Shown piece after piece: positions 1 to 9,617 of a stretch of 64,000 nt of DNA. This DNA is from Winogradskyella costae. Its GTDB lineage: Bacteria > Bacteroidota > Bacteroidia > Flavobacteriales > Flavobacteriaceae. Both the position numbers and the translations under genes were made by a program. The stretch covers positions 62,001 through 126,000 of the forward strand of contig NZ_JABFDK010000003.1 in NCBI RefSeq assembly GCF_013403865.1. Direction: 5' to 3'. How positions within the stretch are numbered: the stretch's first letter is position 1; each line of letters starts with the position of its first letter. The notes under the pieces were generated by a model, which did not search any database, was not told the origin of the DNA, and worked only from the letters and a program-made list of their open reading frames with translations.

Positions 1-216
1 TTTAAATTTTATTATTATTTTAGTCTTCAAACTAATACGTATCTTAAATTGCCCATTGTTTATATAATTATCACGAATTCGAAATGGGTTTTAGCATCAT
101 AATTTTTAATGAGTATTTGAGCTAGGAAACCTATTTTTACTAATTTTTTTTATTACAGATGCAACAGCGTTCAAATTATACATTATTAGCAAATAAATTC
201 CCTATAATTTTACTAA

Positions 217-660
217 ATGAAAAAAACCAACCTTCACCTTTTAATTGCAGATGATGATATCGATGATTGCGACTTTTTTAAAGAAGCCATTGATGAAATA
301 GGTGAATTAACACTTTCGGTATTGAATGACGGAGTTGAGTTAATGAATTTTCTGCTGGCAACACCTTTTAATCACCCTAATTTAATATTTTTAGATCTCA
401 ATATGCCTAGAAAATCGGGCATGGAATGTATGGTGGAGATAAAGGCGATTACTGCATTAAAGGATATACCAATTATTATTTATTCTACTTCCTTGGATAG
501 AGCTGTGGTTGATTGCCTTTATGATATGGGGGCAAATTATTATATTCAAAAGCCAGGAGAATTCGCTAATATAAAAAAGGTAGTGGAAAAGGCGATTACA
601 TTATTTTCTACCGCTAATTTAGAGACACGGTCTAGAGACAATTTTATTATACAACCTTAA
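217..660 (+). CDS. Single-domain response regulator (Rcp1-like receiver)
   Basis: A free-standing receiver domain of 147 residues with no output domain, expected to take a phosphate from a histidine kinase and act through protein contacts or as a phosphate relay. The acidic pocket is ADDD at residues 11-14, the phospho-acceptor is Asp60 in FLDLNMP, the switch Ser/Thr is in YSTS near residue 90, and the conserved Lys is Lys112 in IQKPGE. The next gene, a large PAS histidine kinase, begins 7 bases after this stop codon, so the two are almost certainly co-transcribed partners. The receiver type is the one often found beside multi-PAS or phytochrome-like kinases. The signal and the downstream target cannot be read from the sequence. 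Confidence 0.9.
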   Translation: MKKTNLHLLIADDDIDDCDFFKEAIDEIGELTLSVLNDGVELMNFLLATPFNHPNLIFLDLNMPRKSGMECMVEIKAITALKDIPIIIYSTSLDRAVVDCLYDMGANYYIQKPGEFANIKKVVEKAITLFSTANLETRSRDNFIIQP

Positions 661-667
661 TTATTAC

Positions 668-3600
668 ATGAGTATTAAAATCGACAAGCATATATTTTTA
701 CAAGGAGGAGGAGAAATGGGCCATCTCATAAGGGCAAAAAATTGGAGTAAAACGCCTCTTGGTGATCCTAAAAATTGGCCTCAGCCTTTAAAAACAATGG
801 TAAATGTACTGTTAGATAGCCCATTTGGTATGTGCATTGCTTGGGGCAAAGAGTTGACTCAGATTTACAATGATGCCTATATCCCTATTATAGGTGCTAC
901 TAAACATCCAAAAGCATTGGGTGACAGCTCAGGAGAAACTTTTTCTGAAGTTTGGAATAGGGTGGCTTCGTCCTTCGATGGGGCAATGGCTGGTGGGTCA
1001 GTTCGTTTACCTAATTTTATGCTGCCATTAAATAGAAATGGTAAGGTTGAAAATTTTTATTTCGATTTTTCTTACAGCCCTATACGATTAGAGTCTGGTG
1101 AGGTCGGTGGAGTTTTGGTAACCGCTATTGAAACGATAAATAAAAAGAAGGCTGAAGATGATTTAGAGAACAGTAAAGATGAACTCGAATTTGTAATTGA
1201 AGCAGCACAACTAGCTACCTACGATTATAATCCGCTTACCAATAAATTTTCTTGTAATACACGATTAAAAGAATGGTTTGGTTTGGCTCAAAAAGAACAC
1301 ATTGAACTTTCATCGGCTCTAGATGTTATTTCAAAAAAGGATAAAGATCGTGTCTCTAACGCTATTTTGGCTGTTTTGGATTATACTTCGGGTGGTCATT
1401 ACGATGTAGAATATACTATTATAAACGAACTTACTAAAAAAGAAACGATTGTACACGCTAAAGGTAAAGCTTGGTTTAATGAAGAAAAAATTGCATATCG
1501 ATTAACAGGAACCGTGGAAGATGTCACCAATCGTGTATTAGCGAGAAAGAAAATAGAAGAAAGTGAACGTAGTCTTAGATTAATGATTCTTCAGGCACCT
1601 ATAGCTATTGCAATTTTAAAGGGAGTTGACTATAAGATTGAGATTGCCAATAAGTATGCCTTAGAATTATGGGGAAGGCCTAAAGAAGAAATGCTTAACA
1701 AGCCTGTTTTTGAGGCGATGCCTGAACTCAAAAGTCAAGGTATTAAAGAATTGATGGACAATGTAACCAGCACAGGGATAAGTTTTTCTACGCCAGAGCA
1801 TGCTGTACAACTCTTTAGAAATGGAACTTTAGAAACGTTATATGTTAACTTTTCTTACGAGCCGTTGTATGATGCTCAAGGAGATATTGATGGCATTATG
1901 ACCATTGCAAACGATATAACAACGCAAGTAGAAGCTAGAAAAAAAATTGAAGAAAGCGAGCAAAGCATAAGAGCATTAGTAGAAAGCGCACCATTTCCGA
2001 TTGGAGTTTTTGTTGGAGAAGAAATGCGGATAACGCTTGCTAATCAATCTATGATAGATGGATGGGGAAAAGGAAATGATGTTGTTGGAAAATTGTATAC
2101 TGATATTCTGCCAGAATTTGATAATCAAGAAATTTTTAATCAATTAAGGGAGGTTTTAAAAACAGGTGTTTCATTTCATGCTGTAAACCAAAAGGTAATG
2201 ATTCAAAAAGAAGGTGAATTAAAACCTTATTATTATAATTATAGCTTTTCACCATTATTAGATGTCAATAATAAAACCTATGCTGTTATGAACACAGCTG
2301 CGGAAGTTACTGAGTTGCATGAAGCGAAACAGAAAGTAGAGGAGAGCGAAAAGCGTTTTAGGGAAGCTGTAATGCAAGCACCACTTGGTATTGTAATTGT
2401 TAGAGGTAGTGAAAATATTATAGAGATGGCAAATGAAAACTATTTGCAAATTGTGGATAGAACTAAGGATGAGTTTGTTGGAAGACCCCTTTTTGAATCT
2501 TTGCCTGAAGTTAAAGAAGTTATAGCTCCTGTAATTGAAGATATCTATAAAACAGGACATGCTTTTTATGGTTACGAATTTCCTGTTAATTTAAACCGAC
2601 ATGGTAAGACAGATCTTAGTTATTTCAATTTTGTTTATCAACCATTAATGGAAAATAATAATATTACTGGTATTATGGTTGTAGCTACAGAAGTAACAGC
2701 AACTGTATTAGCAAAACTTATTATAGAGGAAAATGAAGAAAAATTAAAACTTATTATAGAAGCTAGCGATCTCGGTATATGGGATCTAAATCTTAAAACG
2801 CAAAACATGGAAGCTTCAGACCGTTACTATGATATTTTAGGTTTTTCGCATACAGATATTTTAACTCAAGAAAAGTTAATGTCTCATGTGCATCCGGATG
2901 ATCTTCAACTGAGAGCAGAGGCCTTCAAAAACGCTTTTAAAGCAGGTATATTACATTATCAAATTAGAACTATTTGGGAAGATCAAACCATACATTGGAA
3001 AGATGTAAAAGGGAAAGTCTATTATGATGAAAATAATGAGCCTGAACGTATGTTAGGTACTGTAAGAGATATTACAGAAGAACAGCATTATCATGAACAA
3101 TTATTAGAGCGCGAAGAAAAATTCCGATTGTTAGCAGACTCTATGCCGCAATTTATATGGACGTCGGACCCTGAGGGAAACCTTAATTATTTTAACCAGG
3201 CAGTTTATGATTTTTCCGGCTTAGCGTTACAAAAAATTACGAATGATGGATGGTTACAGATTGTTCACCCAGATGATAGGGAAGAAAATATTAAATTGTG
3301 GAACGCATCTATTAGCACTGGAAAAGATTTTTTATTAGAACATCGGTTTCGAAAGCATACTGGCGAATACCGTTGGCAGTTAAGTAGAGCTACACCTCAG
3401 AAGGATGCTAATGGTGTGATTAAGCGATGGGTGGGAAGTAGTACGGATATTCAGGAGCAAAAGGTGTTTACAACCAAGCTTGAAAATATGGTGAAACGCA
3501 GAACCAATGAGCTGGAAAATAAAAATTTGGACTTAGAAAAAATGAATAAGGAGTTGCAGTCATTTGTGTATATATCTAGTCATGATTTGCAAGAGCCATT

Positions 3601-4255
3601 ACGAAAAATACAAACCTTTGCTTCGCGGATTAAAGAAAAGGAATTAGATCGATTGTCGGACAGTGCGAAGAATTATTTTTCAAGAATGCAGACCTCTGCC
3701 TACCGCATGCAAACTTTAATTCAAGATTTAATAGCCTATTCTAGAACCAATGTTCAAGAAAGCACCTTCGAAGTTTATAATCTTCAAGACATTATCGATG
3801 ATACTAAGGAAACCTTAAGTGAAGAGCTGGAGGAGAAAAAGGTAGTTTTTAAATTAGAAAATATATGTGATGTTCGAATTATTCCTGTACAATTTCAGCA
3901 AGTCATCCTTAATTTAGTCAGTAATTCTATTAAATTTTCTAAAGAAGGAACGTCGATTATTATTAAAATTAGTTGTGAAATGTTAAAAGGGAAGTCAACA
4001 GGCATTTCGGCTTTAAATAATGATCGCACCTATTGTCATATACGTTTCTCTGATAATGGTATTGGCTTTGAACAACAATACCACGAAAAAATATTTGAAG
4101 TATTTCAACGTCTGCACAGTAAGGAAGATTATTCTGGTACTGGTATCGGGTTGGCTATTGTAAAGCGTATCATAGAGAATCATGATGGGTTTATTGCTGC
4201 TCGAAGTGAGTTTAATAATGGTGCCATTTTTGATATTTATCTTCCCGAAGACTAA
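668..4255 (+). CDS. Multi-PAS hybrid-less sensor histidine kinase
   Basis: A 1,195-residue kinase without clear membrane segments, so probably a cytoplasmic sensor. The first ~960 residues are a chain of about seven PAS/PAC units; several are joined by the linker ARKKIEESE, which recurs at unit boundaries and points to internal domain duplication. The dimerisation/phospho-acceptor motif HDLQEPLRK places the catalytic His at about residue 972. The ATPase domain shows the N box (NLVSNSIKFS, ~1082), G1 (DNGIGF, ~1129) and G2 (GTGIGLAIV, ~1157). There is no C-terminal receiver; that role is probably filled by the free receiver encoded just upstream. Ligands of the PAS units are unknown. Confidence 0.93.
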   Translation: MSIKIDKHIFLQGGGEMGHLIRAKNWSKTPLGDPKNWPQPLKTMVNVLLDSPFGMCIAWGKELTQIYNDAYIPIIGATKHPKALGDSSGETFSEVWNRVASSFDGAMAGGSVRLPNFMLPLNRNGKVENFYFDFSYSPIRLESGEVGGVLVTAIETINKKKAEDDLENSKDELEFVIEAAQLATYDYNPLTNKFSCNTRLKEWFGLAQKEHIELSSALDVISKKDKDRVSNAILAVLDYTSGGHYDVEYTIINELTKKETIVHAKGKAWFNEEKIAYRLTGTVEDVTNRVLARKKIEESERSLRLMILQAPIAIAILKGVDYKIEIANKYALELWGRPKEEMLNKPVFEAMPELKSQGIKELMDNVTSTGISFSTPEHAVQLFRNGTLETLYVNFSYEPLYDAQGDIDGIMTIANDITTQVEARKKIEESEQSIRALVESAPFPIGVFVGEEMRITLANQSMIDGWGKGNDVVGKLYTDILPEFDNQEIFNQLREVLKTGVSFHAVNQKVMIQKEGELKPYYYNYSFSPLLDVNNKTYAVMNTAAEVTELHEAKQKVEESEKRFREAVMQAPLGIVIVRGSENIIEMANENYLQIVDRTKDEFVGRPLFESLPEVKEVIAPVIEDIYKTGHAFYGYEFPVNLNRHGKTDLSYFNFVYQPLMENNNITGIMVVATEVTATVLAKLIIEENEEKLKLIIEASDLGIWDLNLKTQNMEASDRYYDILGFSHTDILTQEKLMSHVHPDDLQLRAEAFKNAFKAGILHYQIRTIWEDQTIHWKDVKGKVYYDENNEPERMLGTVRDITEEQHYHEQLLEREEKFRLLADSMPQFIWTSDPEGNLNYFNQAVYDFSGLALQKITNDGWLQIVHPDDREENIKLWNASISTGKDFLLEHRFRKHTGEYRWQLSRATPQKDANGVIKRWVGSSTDIQEQKVFTTKLENMVKRRTNELENKNLDLEKMNKELQSFVYISSHDLQEPLRKIQTFASRIKEKELDRLSDSAKNYFSRMQTSAYRMQTLIQDLIAYSRTNVQESTFEVYNLQDIIDDTKETLSEELEEKKVVFKLENICDVRIIPVQFQQVILNLVSNSIKFSKEGTSIIIKISCEMLKGKSTGISALNNDRTYCHIRFSDNGIGFEQQYHEKIFEVFQRLHSKEDYSGTGIGLAIVKRIIENHDGFIAARSEFNNGAIFDIYLPED

Positions 4256-4336
4256 ATTATAGAAAGGAAGAATTAACTTCGCACTTTACTTGGTATTACT
4301 AATTAGCCGAGTTATTAAATATAATGACCAATTACT

Positions 4337-4663
4337 ATGACACAAACTGAATTTTTAGAAAAAAATATATTTATTGATTTGAAAAATGTAAACGATAGCG
4401 ATGATACGTCTATTCATAATTTTTCAGAATCCGATTTTGCAACGGTCCTTAAAAGGGCAGAGCATTTTGGTCTTAGTATCTATAAGATTGAACCTTTATT
4501 AGAAGGAGAGGTATTTGATGTTGCTAATCATGACGATTATAAAAAGAAGGCCACAGATCCAAAATGGTACACAAAGGCATTTTCAGATCTTAAAAAACGA
4601 CAAGAAGGATTGGTTTACTCTGCGACTTATAAAGTTTCAAAAAAACTATTAGAGCGCGAGTAA
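4337..4663 (+). CDS. Hypothetical protein, 108 aa
   Basis: A small, charged, probably cytoplasmic protein with no signal peptide or membrane segment. I do not recognise the family. It lies 81 bases after the histidine kinase and 40 bases before another small unknown gene on the same strand, so it could belong to the same transcription unit, which ends at the terminator near 5,150. The codon usage looks like that of its neighbours and the reading frame is closed by a normal stop, so I take it as a real gene, but no function can be assigned. Confidence 0.6.
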   Translation: MTQTEFLEKNIFIDLKNVNDSDDTSIHNFSESDFATVLKRAEHFGLSIYKIEPLLEGEVFDVANHDDYKKKATDPKWYTKAFSDLKKRQEGLVYSATYKVSKKLLERE

Positions 4664-4703
4664 ATGTAAATGCACAATTGATTTTATTATATATTTTAAG
4701 TTT

Positions 4704-5081
4704 ATGACATACCAAGAAGATTTTATTGTTTTTTGGGAACAAGTAAAAGAAAGTATTAGCAAAGGTACTTTTGCTAAATTAACGATGGCTAAAACTATTG
4801 GAAAACCAGAGTTGAAAAATATATTCATTAGGCCAATTTATGGAGATGGTGAATTTAAAGTCATGCTCAAATACAGTTTTAGGCCAAGGGAAATGGAAGA
4901 TATTGAAGAAGAACTTACTTTAAACGCGTCACTAGATATTATAAAATCACATTTAAAAAATTCCTTTTTATCGGTGCTACTATTTACTACTGAAAAAGAT
5001 GTTGTTTTTAAGGTGAATAAAAAAGGCATTGGGAGTATTACAGAAAACTCTCCGACCTTTAAAAACGTAACACAGGCATAG
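4704..5081 (+). CDS. Hypothetical protein, 125 aa
   Basis: A soluble 125-residue protein without signal peptide. The pattern FAKLTMAKTIG...LKNIFIRPI...LLFTTEKDVVFKVNKKG reminds me of the N-terminal part of flavobacterial proteins annotated as class I SAM-dependent methyltransferases, but no methyltransferase glycine-rich loop is present here, so this would be only the accessory part. That recollection is weak and should be treated as a hint. It is the last gene before a strong intrinsic terminator. Confidence 0.6.
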   Translation: MTYQEDFIVFWEQVKESISKGTFAKLTMAKTIGKPELKNIFIRPIYGDGEFKVMLKYSFRPREMEDIEEELTLNASLDIIKSHLKNSFLSVLLFTTEKDVVFKVNKKGIGSITENSPTFKNVTQA

Positions 5082-5143
5082 GTTATATTACGCTAGGCGT
5101 TTGTTTACCGTTAACGCCAAACGGGTAATGTCGCTATTTTAAA

Positions 5144-5188
5144 ATCCTGAGTCTATGGCTTGGGATCTTTTTTTTTTTTTTTTTTTTT
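5144..5188 (+). terminator. Intrinsic terminator with 21-T tract
   Basis: An 8-bp stem (ATCCTGAG, 5144-5151, with CTTGGGAT, 5159-5166, including two G-U pairs) and a 7-base loop are followed after one base by an uninterrupted run of 21 T (5168-5188). It closes the small-gene cluster after the kinase. A second inverted repeat, GGCGTT/AACGCC, lies just upstream at 5096-5118. Confidence 0.75.
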
Positions 5189-5287
5189 GTAAGATGATTT
5201 ATTGTAATTGAACGTCTAAAAAACTATATTAATGACTTTTAGTAGTCGCTGAAATAAATTCTTAGTTTTAAAAGTTGTAAATTATTT

Positions 5288-5974
5288 ATGAAACCAAAAT
5301 CAGTATTTTTAATAGTCTTTTTGTTAATCTCATCATTCTGCTTGTCTCAAAAAGAATATGACTTCGATTATTTAATAGCGTATGAATTTACAACATATGA
5401 AGATTCTGTTGGAAAAACTGAAAAAGTATTTTATCTAACAAATTCAAAAAAGAATAATTATTCAGCGCTTATTATTGAGATAGATAGTTTGAATTATCAA
5501 ATAGATTTTAAAGACGAAAATGGTTTAGCATTTAACATTAATTTATTGAAAGCAGATTTTAATAACTCGGAATTTATTACTGTTCATTGTGATTATGTTA
5601 GGGATTATCATAATTCGTTTAAATATCTAATTAAAGATTATGATTTTGTCAATTTAACCGATACAATAATCGAAAGAACCGAATACAGTAGGTATAAGTT
5701 GACTTCTATTAAGCCTAAAAAGGAAAAAAGAAAAAAACTTTCTACCGAATTTTATATCATTGATAAGGAGACCAAGTTTCACTTACCTCTTTTTTATATC
5801 CCAATAGCCTATCAAGAATGGAAAAGTAAAAAAAATGTTCCTAATGGAATTTTTAAAGAGAGATATATGATTGACTTTTATGGCAATTTAAGTTTCAAGG
5901 AAAAATTGATAAACTATACAAGAATTGATAAAAAAGTACGTATTGAAACGGGATGTGATAATATAGGAGAGTAA
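5288..5974 (+). CDS. Secreted hypothetical protein, 228 aa
   Basis: The protein starts with a clear signal peptide: two Lys, a hydrophobic stretch of about 13 residues (VFLIVFLLISSFC) and a probable cleavage before QKEYDF. The Cys in SSFC has a bulky Phe at -1, so it does not make a normal lipobox and I predict an ordinary secreted or periplasmic protein. The mature part is rich in Tyr, Lys and Asp with no motif that I recognise. It stands alone after a terminator and upstream of a decayed gene, in a stretch with weaker coding structure than the surrounding housekeeping genes, which fits a variable, strain-specific locus. Confidence 0.6.
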   Translation: MKPKSVFLIVFLLISSFCLSQKEYDFDYLIAYEFTTYEDSVGKTEKVFYLTNSKKNNYSALIIEIDSLNYQIDFKDENGLAFNINLLKADFNNSEFITVHCDYVRDYHNSFKYLIKDYDFVNLTDTIIERTEYSRYKLTSIKPKKEKRKKLSTEFYIIDKETKFHLPLFYIPIAYQEWKSKKNVPNGIFKERYMIDFYGNLSFKEKLINYTRIDKKVRIETGCDNIGE

Positions 5975-6101
5975 ATAAAAGTGTATTGTTGCAGTGTGTA
6001 TCATTTCGTTATTTTTAATTTACTAATCTTATTACGTGTGTATTGAGATTATTGTTGACAGTAACCAAAACAAACCGGAGTACACACAAGAAGTATAAGA
6101 A

Positions 6102-6612
6102 GTGAGCAAAACAATCTTTGTGATACTATGGTCAATTGTTGGATTATGCTCTTTTAATGAAAACTAAAAAAAGAATTAAAAGACGACAACTATTGTTTTA
6201 ATATTTACGCACCATATAACTCTGAAAATAGCTCGGGAACAACAACAAAAAAAAGCGCGTAGATTATAAACAATTTGAAACTGAGTTTAAAAATATAGAG
6301 GGGAAAAGCTATTCTGCTAATCTGATAATTTCTGTTTGTAATAAGAATGATGTTTTGTGGGTTACATTATATGCGACTTCTCAAGATTAAGAAAAATTAC
6401 AAATGTTTCTTATTGGGCATCAATATAAGAAGGTGAAGAAAAATATATTTAGACAAATTAATGAAAAGGACTTTTTAACCACTCATTTTAAAGTAAGAAA
6501 AGATGAAATTTTACCGCTTTTTAAATTGTATTTTAATGAGAACAAAACGGAAAAAATAATTATCAGACTTAGGGAATTGGACAAGGAGTTTAAAGCAGTA
6601 ACGAAATCATAA
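6102..6612 (+). pseudogene. Decayed lipoprotein gene (two frameshifts and a stop)
   Basis: Reading three frames in turn restores a plausible protein of about 165 residues. A GTG at 6102 begins a lipoprotein-like signal (MSKTIFVILWSIVGLC). The frame ends at a TAA at 6165 but continues in another frame (KKELKDDNYCFNIYAPYN) up to an A8 run near 6247-6254. It then continues in the third frame (KRVDYKQFETEF...), through a TAA at 6388, to a stop at 6612; the last part from 6403 can be read as a 69-residue open frame. One base change in each of two A-rich tracts and one point mutation would repair it, so sequencing error in homopolymers is an alternative for the frameshifts. The family is not recognised. 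Confidence 0.5.
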
Positions 6613-6825
6613 CTGCTGGCCAACCATAAATGAAAAAATTGTTGGCGTTGTACTCAAACAAAGCTATTTGGTGATTGCTGTGTTTAATTTTACTGCGATA
6701 AATCCTCGCACGCAAACACGTAATTTTCCATATCTATAATTCATAAGTAAGCATGATAAGTGTAATACTAAAAATACTGTGTAATTATTCCAAAAACTTT
6801 TATCCTAACTATTCTACTAATTACC

Positions 6826-6833
6826 TACATTTG
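6826..6833 (+). promoter_or_regulatory. Putative -7 element (TACATTTG) for ychF
   Basis: TACATTTG matches the Bacteroidota -7 consensus TAnnTTTG and lies about 70 bases before the ychF start. It is followed at once by a small inverted repeat (AATCGCAAA/TTTGCGATT). No clear -33 TTTG could be picked out, so this is a motif match only. Confidence 0.4.
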
Positions 6834-6867
6834 CAATCGCAAAATTTGCGATTAAAAATTAACAAGT

Positions 6868-6885
6868 TTCCCACTTTGGTGGGAA
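6868..6885 (+). promoter_or_regulatory. 5'-leader hairpin ahead of ychF
   Basis: A 7-bp perfect stem TTCCCAC/GTGGGAA with a TTTG loop sits in the presumed ychF leader, 18 bases before the start codon. The flanking AACAAGTTT is repeated as AACAAGTTTTT on the other side (6861-6901). It could shape translation start or mRNA stability; no known riboswitch is recognised. Confidence 0.4.
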
Positions 6886-6903
6886 CGAAAAACAAGTTTT
6901 TCG

Positions 6904-7998
6904 ATGAAAGCTGGAATAGTAGGATTACCAAACGTAGGGAAGTCAACCTTATTTAACTGTTTATCTAATGCAAAGGCGCAAAGTGCTAACTTTCCGTTTT
7001 GTACAATAGAACCAAATATTGGTGTGGTAAATGTGCCAGATCCAAGATTGCAAAAATTAGAGGAATTAGTTAATCCAGAACGTGTATTACCAGCAACCGT
7101 AGAGATTGTTGATATTGCTGGATTAGTAAAAGGAGCAAGTAAAGGCGAAGGTTTGGGAAACCAGTTTTTAGCGAATATTAGAGAAACGGATGCTATTTTG
7201 CATGTGTTACGTTGTTTTGATGATCCAAATATTATTCATGTTGATGGTTCTGTAGATCCTATTAGAGATAAGGAAACCATCGATATGGAATTACAACTTA
7301 AAGATTTAGAAACAGCAGATAAGAAGTTAGAAAAAGTGAAGCGTGCTGCTAAAACAGGTAATAAAGAAGCTCAAAAAGAAGAGGCTGTACTTTTAAAAAT
7401 TAAAGAAAACTTAGAAGCTGGTATTTCAGTTAGAGCTTTAGAGTTTTCTGAAGAAGATTACGAAGATTACGTGGTGCCTTCTCAATTTATTACAGATAAG
7501 CCTGTAATGTATGTTTGTAATGTTGATGAAACAGCTGCAAATACAGGTAATGCTTATGTGGATAAAGTTAAAGAGGCTGTTAAAGATGAAAACGCAGAAG
7601 TTTTAGTTTTAGCCGTAGGTACAGAAGCAGATATTAATGAATTAGACGATTACGAAGAACGCCAGATGTTTTTGGCTGATATTGGATTAGAAGAACCGGG
7701 TTCGGCAAAATTAATTCGTTCAGCATACAAATTGCTAAATCAACAAACCTATTTTACTGCAGGTGTAAAAGAAGTAAGAGCTTGGACTGTTAACGTTGGT
7801 GCAACAGGTCCACAAGCGGCAGGTGTTATTCATACCGATTTTGAAAAAGGTTTTATTAGAGCAGAAGTTATTGCTTATGACGATTATGTGCAATACGGAA
7901 GTGAAGCTAAAGTAAAAGAAGCAGGTAAAATGCGAGTAGAAGGGAAGAACTATATCGTTAAGGATGGAGATGTAATGCATTTCTTGTTTAATGTGTAA
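6904..7998 (+). CDS. ychF: Redox-regulated ATPase YchF
   Basis: A 364-residue, full-length member of the Obg-like P-loop family. The P-loop GLPNVGKST is at residues 6-14, the switch II region contains DIAGLVKGA near residue 69, and the base-specificity motif is NVDE near residue 205 in place of the GTPase NKxD, which is why YchF/OLA1 proteins prefer ATP. The C-terminal TGS domain ends in [12 protein letters not shown], typical of the family. YchF binds ribosomes and is linked to translation and stress control. The start chosen matches the conserved [14 protein letters not shown] opening. The next gene follows after 9 bases. Confidence 0.97.
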   Translation: MKAGIVGLPNVGKSTLFNCLSNAKAQSANFPFCTIEPNIGVVNVPDPRLQKLEELVNPERVLPATVEIVDIAGLVKGASKGEGLGNQFLANIRETDAILHVLRCFDDPNIIHVDGSVDPIRDKETIDMELQLKDLETADKKLEKVKRAAKTGNKEAQKEEAVLLKIKENLEAGISVRALEFSEEDYEDYVVPSQFITDKPVMYVCNVDETAANTGNAYVDKVKEAVKDENAEVLVLAVGTEADINELDDYEERQMFLADIGLEEPGSAKLIRSAYKLLNQQTYFTAGVKEVRAWTVNVGATGPQAAGVIHTDFEKGFIRAEVIAYDDYVQYGSEAKVKEAGKMRVEGKNYIVKDGDVMHFLFNV

Positions 7999-8007
7999 CT
8001 TGCATAA

Positions 8008-9420
8008 ATGATAAGATATTTAAAAAAGATAAGCTTTAAACAGATTCTATTTTTTTTGGTGTGTGTATTAGTAATAGAGTTTCTATTACTAAAACACACA
8101 CCTTTTTTTTGGGATGCTATTACTAAATCGTCTCGAGCCAGTTGGATTTATACTAATGGTCTTTCTGAATTTATTGTACCTACAGAATATAACTCAGGTC
8201 ATCCACCTTTGTGGATTTCTTTATTGGCTATCTTTTGGACCATTTTTGAGAAAGCCCTTTGGTCTTCGCGTTTATTATTGTTAATTGTTAATATCGGTGT
8301 CGTTTGGCAAATAGTATTATTTTGTAAAACTAACTTTTTAAAAACCGTATCTGCATTTGCCATCTTGCTAGTATGTTTAGAGCCTACGTTTATGGCGCAA
8401 ACCACAAGTTTAAATAACGATATGCTCTTGTTGTTTTTTACATTTTTAGGTCTGAATTCACTTGTAAAATCGAAGCAAATACTATTTGCTTTAGCATTAG
8501 TGGGTTTGTTATTTTCTAATCTCAGAGGTATTTACATAGTTGTATCTATAGCTTTAATTCATGTTATTTATTGTCGATTAAAATTAATAGAAAACACAAA
8601 ATCTATGTGGATAAGCTATTTGTTAGCGGTGTTTAGTTTTGCTTTATTTTGTTATTTTCAATATGAAAAATTAGGTTGGTTTTTAATTAGTCAGAATGAA
8701 AACTATAATGCGCATCGGCAATCTGTGGGGGTAAAGCAAGTGCTTATAAATAGTATCGTATATGTTAAGAGTTTTTTGGAATATGGACGTTTTATAGTAG
8801 TGGTATTTCTTTTGCCTCTTTTAATTAAATATGTAAAGGATAAAGCGGATAGAAGTGTTGAGATCGATAGGGTTGCTATCGCTTTTTTTGTGTTCGCTTT
8901 TGTCTTTTTCTTAGGAATGGTTCCGTTTTCTAACCCGTTCGGTGATCGTTATTTCATGGTGTGTTATCTGTTGGCAACTATATTGCTCGTTAATTTAATA
9001 ACGCATTATAATGTTGCTAAAAAATCCTTAATGTATGTTGTTATTGGGGTTATGTTTTTGACGGGGCATTTTTGGATTTACCCAGCAACTCTATCACAAT
9101 CTTGGGATAGTTCATTAGCGTATTTAAGCAGTTATAAAGTTGAAGCTAAAATGGAGCGTTATATCGATTCTTTGGGTATTGCGCCTTCTGAAATAGGAAC
9201 ACGGATTTTGTTAAATGAGCGCGAATTTTCGGAATTTAAAAATATACAAGATGCGGATCGATATGCTAAATTCAATATAGCTACTAATCAATTTATATTA
9301 CTTTCTAATATAGATAACCAGACTAAAGACGAAGAGTTAAATGAGATAATGAACAACTGGAAGTTGGTTAAACGTTATTCTCAGTTGGGTGTTTTTATGT
9401 CGTTGTATAAAAAAGAGTAA
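8008..9420 (+). CDS. GT-C family membrane glycosyltransferase
   Basis: A 470-residue integral membrane protein with about ten hydrophobic segments and a small soluble C-terminal tail. The first outer loop carries the acidic FFWDA and further on SGHPPLWIS, an arrangement typical of the ArnT/PMT (GT39/GT83-like) superfamily, which moves sugars from polyprenyl-phosphate donors on the outer face of the inner membrane. The acceptor and sugar cannot be predicted. It begins 9 bases after ychF and so probably shares its transcript, although no functional link is apparent. Confidence 0.75.
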   Translation: MIRYLKKISFKQILFFLVCVLVIEFLLLKHTPFFWDAITKSSRASWIYTNGLSEFIVPTEYNSGHPPLWISLLAIFWTIFEKALWSSRLLLLIVNIGVVWQIVLFCKTNFLKTVSAFAILLVCLEPTFMAQTTSLNNDMLLLFFTFLGLNSLVKSKQILFALALVGLLFSNLRGIYIVVSIALIHVIYCRLKLIENTKSMWISYLLAVFSFALFCYFQYEKLGWFLISQNENYNAHRQSVGVKQVLINSIVYVKSFLEYGRFIVVVFLLPLLIKYVKDKADRSVEIDRVAIAFFVFAFVFFLGMVPFSNPFGDRYFMVCYLLATILLVNLITHYNVAKKSLMYVVIGVMFLTGHFWIYPATLSQSWDSSLAYLSSYKVEAKMERYIDSLGIAPSEIGTRILLNEREFSEFKNIQDADRYAKFNIATNQFILLSNIDNQTKDEELNEIMNNWKLVKRYSQLGVFMSLYKKE

Positions 9421-9617
9421 TCGAGCATTTTGATTAAAAAAATAGCTAAAACTAATTTGTAAAATTCCAAATGCAGCTCTTTTGGATGTTAATTTAGAAA
9501 AACTCCACTGTTCTCAACATATTAATACAGTTTTGTTAATTACTTTACGGCTTCCTTATTTCATGTTTTAAGGTATAATCTTATATTAGCCTTTCATCTA
9601 ACTATTCGCCCAAATTT

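Noticed and set aside
1-216. Possible gene or RNA at the left edge
   Set aside because: AT-rich sequence with no open frame of note, no stable hairpin and no clear TAnnTTTG element ahead of the response regulator.
2258-2560. 100-codon minus-strand frame within the histidine kinase gene
   Set aside because: Antisense shadow in a PAS domain; composition is not protein-like.
6753-6956. 67-codon open frame ahead of ychF
   Set aside because: Overlaps the well-defined start of ychF and runs through the promoter motif and leader hairpin; no protein features.
9421-9617. Possible small gene or structured leader upstream of parE
   Set aside because: No coding frame, terminator or convincing promoter motif could be supported.
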